A stretch of DNA of 11,280 bases from Duncaniella sp. (GTDB taxonomy: Bacteria > Bacteroidota > Bacteroidia > Bacteroidales > Muribaculaceae): assembly GCF_029054785.1 (NCBI RefSeq), contig NZ_JAIDEN010000152.1:1-11280 (forward strand), read 5' to 3'. This document shows, piece by piece, positions 6,724 to 11,280 of the stretch (within the stretch, counting starts at the first letter, position 1; the number at the start of each line of letters is the position of its first letter). The notes beneath the pieces were generated by a model. It did not search any database, was not told the DNA's origin, and was given only the letters and a program-made list of their open reading frames with translations. The translations under genes were made by a program, and so were the position numbers.

Positions 6724-6814
6724 AGCCCGGTGGTGGAATCGGTCAGACACACCTTATATCAGATGGAAGGCGCCCTGTGATGGGGTATTGCCGGTTCGAA
6801 TCCGGCTCGGGCTG
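6724..6814 (+). tRNA. Unusual class II tRNA, tRNA-Leu(CAG)-like
   Basis: A full cloverleaf can be drawn. The acceptor stem is AGCCCGG/TCGGGCT (7 bp, last pair G-U, extendable by C6723-G6814). T8 and G9 follow, then the D arm GTG/CAC with loop GAATCGGTCAGA as in tRNA-Leu. The variable arm is long (GCCC/GGGT) and the T arm is GCCGG-TTCGAAT-CCGGC. The anticodon loop ATCAGAT gives CAG at 6760-6762. Oddities: the anticodon stem is 6 nt per side, with CCTT/AAGG paired and then an A·G mismatch and a T·G next to the loop. The discriminator is G instead of the A expected for leucine. There is no encoded CCA, which is usual for the phylum. It may be functional, a pseudo-tRNA or a decoy. It lies 18 nt before the HAD gene on the same strand, so the two are probably co-transcribed. 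Confidence 0.6.
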
Positions 6815-6831
6815 CTAAAAAAATATAACAG

Positions 6832-7707
6832 ATGAATCGACCTGTAATTTTTCTTGACTTCGATGGAGTGCTCAATACCGAGCAGTATCAGGCGCAGCTT
6901 GCCATTGAGGGCAAGCTGACAAAGGACGTTTGGGGGCCGCTGTTCGATCCTCGTGCCGTAGAGAATCTGTGTAAGATATTAGTAGCAACCGAAGCCAAGA
7001 TTGTCATTTCATCATCGTGGCGTTACGCCCATTGCCTCAGCAGTCTGCGTCGAATGTGGAAAGTCCGCGGGTTGCAAGGGGAGGTCATTGATACGATACC
7101 TTGTGGTGCAATCTACATCTCACGCGGTGAAGACATAGAATGCTGGCTCGACCGAAATGGCCGCCCTGATTACGTGATAATCGATGACCTCGATGATTTT
7201 TTCCTCTCGCAACATGATCGCTATGTAGAGACAAATCCCATTGTCGGCATAACAGAGGCCGATGCACAGAATGCAATCAAAATACTCAACTCAAAATCGA
7301 ATAATATGAAAGATGTTTCAAATTGGAACGGTTACTCCGTTTATGGCGATGTCAAAGAGCTTGACCGCATTGTAGAAACAACAGGTATGATTAATCTTAC
7401 CAAAGATGATATTGTCAGTGTCCTTTCAGCGGAAGGCGAAAATTGGATTTCAGTCGGGAATGGTTCAAACTTGAATGATGCGTTCAATGAGGCTATCAAT
7501 GATTTTCCTTGTAAGATTGACAAAATCAATGCTTTGCTGATTGATTTCCGTTGTGGCAGTAAGCAGCCTACTATGTCGGAGTTGTCAATAGCTCAGACTG
7601 CATTGGCTGAAGTCAACACAGAAGTTGAGCTAACCTGGGGTATAACATTCGACGAATTGTTAGGAGAGTTTTACCAAGTCGTACTTGTTGCATCTCTAAG
7701 ACGATAA
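6832..7707 (+). CDS. HAD (RNA-repair type) phosphatase fused to FtsZ C-terminal-like domain
   Basis: The product has 291 residues and two domains. Residues 3-150 form a HAD-type phosphatase with nucleophile motif FLDFDGVLNT (D9, D11), motif II in VISSSWR (58-64), RGEDIECWL (98-106) and acidic motif VIIDDLDDF (115-123). This pattern matches the HAD domain described in 'Swiss Army Knife' RNA repair proteins, where it is predicted to remove phosphates from RNA ends. Residues about 186-291 resemble the FtsZ C-terminal domain: DDIVSVLS then ISVGNGS, an A-x-x-x-AI helix, INALLIDFRCGS, TMSELSIAQTAL, and LTWGITFDELLG then VVLVASL. This fusion is unfamiliar to me. The gene follows the odd tRNA by 18 nt and precedes the small-paralog array. 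ATG 6832 begins directly before the HAD strand. Confidence 0.75.
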   Translation: MNRPVIFLDFDGVLNTEQYQAQLAIEGKLTKDVWGPLFDPRAVENLCKILVATEAKIVISSSWRYAHCLSSLRRMWKVRGLQGEVIDTIPCGAIYISRGEDIECWLDRNGRPDYVIIDDLDDFFLSQHDRYVETNPIVGITEADAQNAIKILNSKSNNMKDVSNWNGYSVYGDVKELDRIVETTGMINLTKDDIVSVLSAEGENWISVGNGSNLNDAFNEAINDFPCKIDKINALLIDFRCGSKQPTMSELSIAQTALAEVNTEVELTWGITFDELLGEFYQVVLVASLRR

Positions 7708-7816
7708 TATTCAGTCTGCCAATTAGGTAATGCTCTAAAAAATTCGCTGTCTGATTATCGCTTGGCATCCATTGTCTGGCGACAGATATCACTATACTCT
7801 AAAAAAACACCAATAT

Positions 7817-8107
7817 ATGGATTTGACAAACATGATATCTCTCGAAGGGATGCGTGAGATGAAGTGCAAGCGGATTGCTTTTATTTCAAACACTGTTGGT
7901 GGTTATACTTCACTTGAAGAGTATGTCAAAGATAATGACGAATGGTTTGCTATCATAGGTATGGATCTCAGACTGCACGGAAAATATATTTCCATCGAAA
8001 ACTGGCTGGATTGTTATGAATATGAAAAATACTATATCATAATGGCTTCCAATGGCCGACTGACCGTAAAAGACAAAATTAAACGCAAATATATATCCGA
8101 AATATGA
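7817..8107 (+). CDS. Small tandem-paralog protein, copy 1 (shortened C-terminus)
   Basis: The product has 96 residues. It belongs to a family with four members in a row here. The shared core reads GYTSLEEYVKDNDEWFAI, then a beta-like stretch and YEYEKYYI. I chose ATG 7817 because copies 2 and 3 start the same way (MDLTNM against MNLIDM and MNVIDG); an upstream in-frame TTG (7772) is not needed. It diverges after the YEYEKYY block, ending KRKYISEI where copies 2 and 3 continue for about 20 more residues, so its end may be truncated or recombined. Its stop overlaps the next start by 4 nt. The 109-nt gap before it shows no clear promoter, so it may be read through from the HAD gene. The family is not recognised. 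Confidence 0.7.
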   Translation: MDLTNMISLEGMREMKCKRIAFISNTVGGYTSLEEYVKDNDEWFAIIGMDLRLHGKYISIENWLDCYEYEKYYIIMASNGRLTVKDKIKRKYISEI

Positions 8108-8454
8108 ATCTGATAGACATGACTAATAAAGAAAGATATGCCATGATGCGCAAACGTCACACATTTCTTTCAGAAACCGTCAAGGGCTATACCTCACTTG
8201 AAGAGTATGCCCGCGATCGGGATGAATGGTTTGCTATTCGTGGCATAAATCTTGAATTGCGCGGTAATTGTGTAAGTCTTTGCAACTATCTTCTCTACAA
8301 TGAATATGAGGAATATTTTGTCGTACCAACATCAGACGGGCATCTTGCGATAAGCCATGTCATTTGGTGGCAAAACGATGTCTGCGCCAACGAAATTTTC
8401 AACATCCTCGAAGAAGAAATCGCCAACGAAGATGACATTCTGACTTCATATTAA
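8104..8454 (+). CDS. Small tandem-paralog protein, copy 2
   Basis: The product has 116 residues. The core is RYAMMRKRHTFL, GYTSLEEYARDRDEWFAI and YNEYEEYFVVPTSDG, with an acidic tail ILEEEIANEDD. It is closely related to copy 3 along its whole length. ATGA overlap with copy 1 and a 13-nt gap to copy 3 indicate one operon. There is no signal peptide or membrane segment, so it is cytosolic. Arrays of diverging small acidic paralogs are typical of immunity genes in Bacteroidales, but no toxin partner is in the window and that role is inferred. Confidence 0.75.
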   Translation: MNLIDMTNKERYAMMRKRHTFLSETVKGYTSLEEYARDRDEWFAIRGINLELRGNCVSLCNYLLYNEYEEYFVVPTSDGHLAISHVIWWQNDVCANEIFNILEEEIANEDDILTSY

Positions 8455-8467
8455 AAAATTTTCTGTT

Positions 8468-8821
8468 ATGAATGTGATTGACGGGATGTCCAGCGAGGAA
8501 AGATATGCTATGATGCGCAGGCGTCATGCTTTCCTTACCGAGTCTGTGAAAGGATACTCCTCACTTGAGGAATATGCCAAAGACAAGGATGAATGGTTTG
8601 CCATACTTAGCGTAGAACTCAATGCGGGAGAGAAAGTAATTTCTCTTTGGTTTCAGTTGGGGTATTATGATTATGAGGAGTATTTTATAGTACCTTCGGT
8701 TGACGGACAACTTACGGTCAGCCACATAATCGCGTGGCAGGATTTTTGTTGCGCCAATGGCTATCTTAACATCTTTACTGAAGAAAGCGTGGATTCGGAG
8801 GAGTTCTTTAACAAGAACTGA
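8468..8821 (+). CDS. Small tandem-paralog protein, copy 3
   Basis: The product has 117 residues. The core is RYAMMRRRHAFL, GYSSLEEYAKDKDEWFAI, YYDYEEYFIVPSVDG and HIIAWQDFCCAN, with an acidic end. It is the nearest relative of copy 2; the two differ mainly between DEWFAI and the YEEYF block and in the tail, as expected if those parts face different partners. It starts 13 nt after copy 2. A short inverted repeat follows its stop. Function is unknown. Confidence 0.75.
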   Translation: MNVIDGMSSEERYAMMRRRHAFLTESVKGYSSLEEYAKDKDEWFAILSVELNAGEKVISLWFQLGYYDYEEYFIVPSVDGQLTVSHIIAWQDFCCANGYLNIFTEESVDSEEFFNKN

Positions 8822-8832
8822 CAACCTCTGGC

Positions 8833-8855
8833 GGCCAATCATACTAATTTTGGCC
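8833..8855 (+). terminator. Weak hairpin between paralog copies 3 and 4
   Basis: GGCCAA (8833-8838) and TTGGCC (8850-8855) form a 6-bp stem with an 11-nt loop. ACCCAATTTTTA follows, so it ends in a short T-run. It may partly terminate or attenuate the operon before copy 4. Confidence 0.35.
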
Positions 8856-8872
8856 ACCCAATTTTTAATGAA

Positions 8873-9286
8873 ATGGATATGACTGAAATGACACTTGCCG
8901 AAAGAAGAAAGAAAATGCGCGAAGAAAATGCGAAGAGATTTGCCGGATTGTCTGCCTATATGGCCCAATGTCACAAGGAATCGTTAGAATTGATTCGCCG
9001 TCGACACGCCTATTATACCAAACTCATAACCGACGCGAAAATCAAAACCGCACAGGATTTCTATGACAGATTCAAAGAGCAATTTCTGATGTACGGCATA
9101 AAATTGGAGCTCTCCGACAATAAGAAGTGGTGTTCAATCTATCTTGAACTTGGAGACTATGACTATGAGAATTACCATGTGGGAGACGGCAAGGATGATG
9201 GTTTAGCAGAAGTAGACCCTGAAGTCTCCTTCAAAGATATGTTCAACAACGTCGAGGTAAATATCTTTACCGGGGAAGAACTTTAA
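8873..9286 (+). CDS. Tandem-paralog protein, copy 4 (N-terminally extended)
   Basis: The product has 137 residues. From about residue 42 it aligns with copies 2 and 3 (RRRHAYYTKLIT, AQDFYDRFKEQFLMYGIKLEL, LGDYDYENYHV, then an acidic end with NIFTGEEL). Before this it has about 30 extra residues rich in charge (ERRKKMREENAKRFAGLSAYM), probably a helix or coiled coil. It is the most diverged copy and carries a hairpin upstream, so it may be regulated separately. I chose the ATG at 8873 because the start MDMTEM matches the other copies; an ATG at 8868 is out of frame and ends after four codons. Confidence 0.75.
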   Translation: MDMTEMTLAERRKKMREENAKRFAGLSAYMAQCHKESLELIRRRHAYYTKLITDAKIKTAQDFYDRFKEQFLMYGIKLELSDNKKWCSIYLELGDYDYENYHVGDGKDDGLAEVDPEVSFKDMFNNVEVNIFTGEEL

Positions 9287-9320
9287 GATTACACAGGCTT
9301 CTTCTGGCAGTATACTACAT

Positions 9321-9328
9321 TATCTTTG
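9321..9328 (+). promoter_or_regulatory. -7 promoter element TATCTTTG directly before the 9333 gene
   Basis: This is a perfect TAnnTTTG, 4 nt before ATG 9333. The transcript would start at or next to the start codon, giving an almost leaderless mRNA. The start codon is supported by homology with copy 1 of the family. Confidence 0.5.
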
Positions 9329-9332
9329 CAAG

Positions 9333-10148
9333 ATGATATACAAAGGATACTTTACAAACTCCGAATTTGAGGACGTTTGGCACACTCTCCAGACATATTA
9401 TAACGAGCCGGAGAGCGTCAGGAAATTGTATAAGACACTGTTTTATACAATCCACAATATGACAGTTGATGAAACTCATTCCGGTACTTCACTGATAATT
9501 GAAACCGATTTCGAAGGCAAGATTCATGTAGCTGGAGCGCCTGACCCGATTGAATGGCTTGTAGGCCGAGAGGTGATTTTAAATGACAGCGGATCTTCAG
9601 TACCAGAAATTGCCGCTCATCTGCTCTATTGGTCGACACTATACGATTTCAGGACACAGACTCGGTATCACAAAGACTGTCAGAAACGTTTAGAAGATGG
9701 CTTTTCATACACTTACGTTGAGAATCCCGGAAAAGACCTGAGCCTAAAACGCAAGGCCCATTATTACTGGAAAGAGGCCATTGCCAAAGACTCGGCAATC
9801 GACTGGAGCCACATCCTCGACATTCTGCGCAAACGCATCGAATACCACATCGGTTATCACCGCTACACCGATCGTTTTACAAACAGCAAGCACTATGTGT
9901 CGCGCATGGAGCTTTGCTGCCGACTACTGGAATTGGCGGCCGCTGACTACTATGACATGGGAGGCGTCTATGTAAATCCCCGCAACGCATATCGCTTTAT
10001 CGGTCGTATTTTCAGTCAATATGATTACGATAAAATAGGCGCAGATGACCAGTTCAATGAACTTCGATTGTCAGAACTGCGCCGCGCCAAAGCCTACAAA
10101 ATCCTTTGGAAATTCCTCGACCACAACCTCACCTATTGGTGGGACTGA
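9333..10148 (+). CDS. DUF6557-like protein, copy 2
   Basis: The product has 271 residues and is homologous to the minus-strand gene at 4512-5237. Matching blocks are FEDVW (12-16), EWLVGREV, AAHLLYWSTLYDFRT, WSHILDILRKRIEYHIGY, RMELCCRL and the ending NLTYWWD. It is longer than copy 1 mainly through an insert near VYVNPRNAYRFIGRIFSQYD toward the C-terminus. No membrane or signal segment is seen. It leads a second plus-strand operon with the FtsZ-like gene (11-nt gap) and the truncated third copy. Function is unknown. The family name is from memory. Confidence 0.75.
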   Translation: MIYKGYFTNSEFEDVWHTLQTYYNEPESVRKLYKTLFYTIHNMTVDETHSGTSLIIETDFEGKIHVAGAPDPIEWLVGREVILNDSGSSVPEIAAHLLYWSTLYDFRTQTRYHKDCQKRLEDGFSYTYVENPGKDLSLKRKAHYYWKEAIAKDSAIDWSHILDILRKRIEYHIGYHRYTDRFTNSKHYVSRMELCCRLLELAAADYYDMGGVYVNPRNAYRFIGRIFSQYDYDKIGADDQFNELRLSELRRAKAYKILWKFLDHNLTYWWD

Positions 10149-10159
10149 TTACTAAAAAC

Positions 10160-10804
10160 ATGTTTAGAGTTGTAGCATTAGGATACAGAGCCGGGATGAT
10201 TGTCGATCGGCTCAGGGCAAAGAAGAATTACGATGACATCCGCTTTGTGTACTGCAATGCGGACAGTCGTCTTTTGTCTGAATGGGGCAAAGAGGAGGAT
10301 GAACATATCCTGCTGACAGATATTGCACAATGTCGGGAGGCAATTCATGATGACTGCGAACTTATGGCAATTTTAGTGACATGCCTCGACGAGGATTGTT
10401 CGCAGAAATATGCCTCGGAAATAATGTATGAGTTATGGAGTTATGCTGACTATAGGTATTGTTTCGCTACACTTCTTTTTGAAGCCGGAGGTAAAAGAAA
10501 AGCCGCTTTGGAGATATTCAAATGGCTGACTGATTATAGTGATCTCACTGTGCTTCAGGATGACTTGAAAGAACCATACAACTATTTTCCGTTTGATATG
10601 GATAAGGGATTGGTCCGCTTTCTTGATATGCTTTTGAGTCATCCGCGGAAAGGACGCAGCTCCGACCTCGACGATCTTCCCTTCGGCGTATGGGTAACAG
10701 AAAAGCAATTATTGATGGCTTTGAATGCCATGTACTCCAACAATATGCCTGAATACTACAAAGCCGGAACATTCTCATTTCACAAAAGTACCCATGAATA
10801 CTGA
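10160..10804 (+). CDS. FtsZ/tubulin GTPase-domain-like protein with degenerate nucleotide loops
   Basis: The product has 214 residues. The order of elements follows the FtsZ GTPase domain. FRVVALGYRAGMIVDRL (2-18) sits where FtsZ has its first glycine loop, IRFVYCNADSRLL (27-39) matches the FIAINTDAQAL strand-loop, ELMAILVTCLDED (67-79) is where GGGTGTG would be, and RYCFATLLFEAGGKRKAALEIF (99-120, with GKR as in FEGKR) matches the next FtsZ strand and helix. The GGGTGTG phosphate loop is absent, so GTP hydrolysis is doubtful. The C-terminus (about 145-214) is unassigned. I chose ATG 10160 over an in-frame TTG at 10106 that would overlap the upstream gene. An FtsZ C-terminal-like domain occurs in the HAD gene at 6832, so the two may be partners. 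The fold call is moderate. Confidence 0.6.
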   Translation: MFRVVALGYRAGMIVDRLRAKKNYDDIRFVYCNADSRLLSEWGKEEDEHILLTDIAQCREAIHDDCELMAILVTCLDEDCSQKYASEIMYELWSYADYRYCFATLLFEAGGKRKAALEIFKWLTDYSDLTVLQDDLKEPYNYFPFDMDKGLVRFLDMLLSHPRKGRSSDLDDLPFGVWVTEKQLLMALNAMYSNNMPEYYKAGTFSFHKSTHEY

Positions 10805-10823
10805 TATCCATAACTGATTAACC

Positions 10824-11123
10824 ATGACCGTAAAAGAGCTTTTCCAGTCATTGGAGTTCAAGGATATTATTGAACCGATGACAAAGAAACATCCCGATGC
10901 GCTTCTCCCCATATCGGAATACAAAGAGAATTACAGCATCATCCTTAACACTGTGTTTTCGGGCGAGGGCGGAAAGATTACGTTCCTTCCGGATGGTAAC
11001 TCGGATGCCTACATGATTGAAGGTGACCGGTATTTCAATATCGTCGGGATGGAGGTTGTGCTTCCGGAGAATGAAGTAGTTATAAAAGCGTGCTGTAAAG
11101 CACGCTGTACTAACGGATTGTGA
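10824..11123 (+). CDS. DUF6557-like protein, copy 3, C-terminally truncated
   Basis: The frame has 99 codons. Its N-terminus (MTVKELFQSLEFKDIIEPM, then a segment ending in FNIVGMEVVL) lines up with the first third of the copies at 4512 and 9333, up to the WL-[VI]-G-x-EV block. From about residue 88 the similarity stops and the frame ends KACCKARCTNGL. The expected LLYW and LCCRL blocks are missing. The last codons run through a perfect 8-bp hairpin (11087-11106), so the gene was probably cut there by a recombination or insertion event. It may be inactive. It is the third gene of the operon, 19 nt after the FtsZ-like gene. Confidence 0.65.
   Translation: MTVKELFQSLEFKDIIEPMTKKHPDALLPISEYKENYSIILNTVFSGEGGKITFLPDGNSDAYMIEGDRYFNIVGMEVVLPENEVVIKACCKARCTNGL
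11087..11106. repeat. 8-bp hairpin AGCGTGCT-GTAA-AGCACGCT at the truncation point
   Basis: The arms are perfect around a 4-nt loop. A third copy of AGCGTGCT lies at 11166-11173. The hairpin coincides with the loss of homology in the truncated DUF6557-like gene, so it may mark an insertion end, a recombination site or a folded terminator. No T-run follows. Confidence 0.5.
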
Positions 11124-11186
11124 TAATTATGTCATTTGTCGATGCACTATCCTTATAGTATTGATAGCGTGCTACTTGAGCTTTTA

Positions 11187-11280
11187 TTATACAAGGGTCG
11201 GTTTCACTTCTGATTTTTGATGATTTGGGGCTTCCCAGCTGACTTCATCTAAGGAAACAGACCTCTCTTTCGTACATTTT
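11187..11280 (-). CDS. Possible C-terminal end of a minus-strand gene entering from the right
   Basis: The minus strand is open from the window edge for 30 codons to TAA at 11189-11187, ending APNHQKSEVKPTLV. The composition looks protein-like but the family is not recognised. An open run of this length is common by chance. Confidence 0.2.
   Translation of the reverse strand, partial: KCTKERSVSLDEVSWEAPNHQKSEVKPTLV

Noticed and set aside
6724..6814. Selenocysteine tRNA
   Set aside because: The acceptor can be drawn with 8 bp, but the D arm is the 3-bp leucine type and the anticodon is CAG, not TCA.
10106..10159. TTG start for the FtsZ-like gene
   Set aside because: It would overlap the upstream gene by 43 nt and precede the clear beta strand FRVVALG; ATG 10160 fits.
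11130..11223. Short plus-strand frames after the truncated gene as the missing C-terminus
   Set aside because: None shows the expected LLYW or LCCRL blocks of the family, so a simple frameshift does not explain the truncation.
1..11280. CRISPR arrays or complete insertion sequences
   Set aside because: No regularly spaced repeats and no complete transposase with terminal repeats were seen on either strand.

Overview
The window looks like chromosomal DNA from a Bacteroidota member, probably order Bacteroidales. The support is: an integrase of the type common in gut Bacteroidales, no clear Shine-Dalgarno sites, several copies of the Bacteroidota -7 promoter element TAnnTTTG in intergenic gaps, and genes of a DUF6557-like family known to me from Bacteroides relatives. 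No tools were available, so family names rest on motifs read by eye.

Layout. (1) 1-1500: the possible edge of a minus-strand gene and a gene remnant, then a complete tyrosine recombinase (188-1297) closed by a strong hairpin. (2) 1500-4460: an RNA/ribosome repair module. prfH and rtcB overlap by 4 nt on the minus strand and are divergent from a WYL-domain regulator. A perfect 7-bp inverted repeat (TGCGCAA-5-TTGCGCA) lies between them and is a good operator candidate. (3) 4512-5457: a minus-strand pair, a two-helix membrane protein overlapping a DUF6557-like protein. (4) 5493-6643: a gap with a well-formed promoter in front of a broken short ORF, then an A+T-rich gene with uracil-DNA-glycosylase-like motifs. 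(5) 6674-7707: an inverted repeat and -7 element, an odd class II tRNA (Leu, CAG-like), and 18 nt later a gene fusing a HAD phosphatase domain of the 'Swiss Army Knife RNA repair' type to an FtsZ C-terminal-like domain. (6) 7817-9286: four tandem diverged paralogs of a small unrecognised family. (7) 9333-11123: a second DUF6557-like gene, an FtsZ GTPase-like protein lacking the usual phosphate-binding loops, and a third, truncated DUF6557-like gene that ends at a short hairpin.

How it may work together. RtcB and PrfH are known to rescue and re-ligate ribosomes cut at the decoding centre by ribotoxins. Next to them are a HAD domain linked to RNA repair, an aberrant tRNA, tandem small paralogs resembling immunity-gene arrays, repeated DUF6557-like genes and a recombinase. 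The window therefore reads as an accessory defence island against interbacterial toxins and RNA damage, comparable in outline to the recombinase-associated acquired interbacterial defence clusters of Bacteroidales. That overall role is inference. The RtcB/PrfH and integrase calls are solid; the FtsZ-derived pair and the odd tRNA are the least familiar parts.
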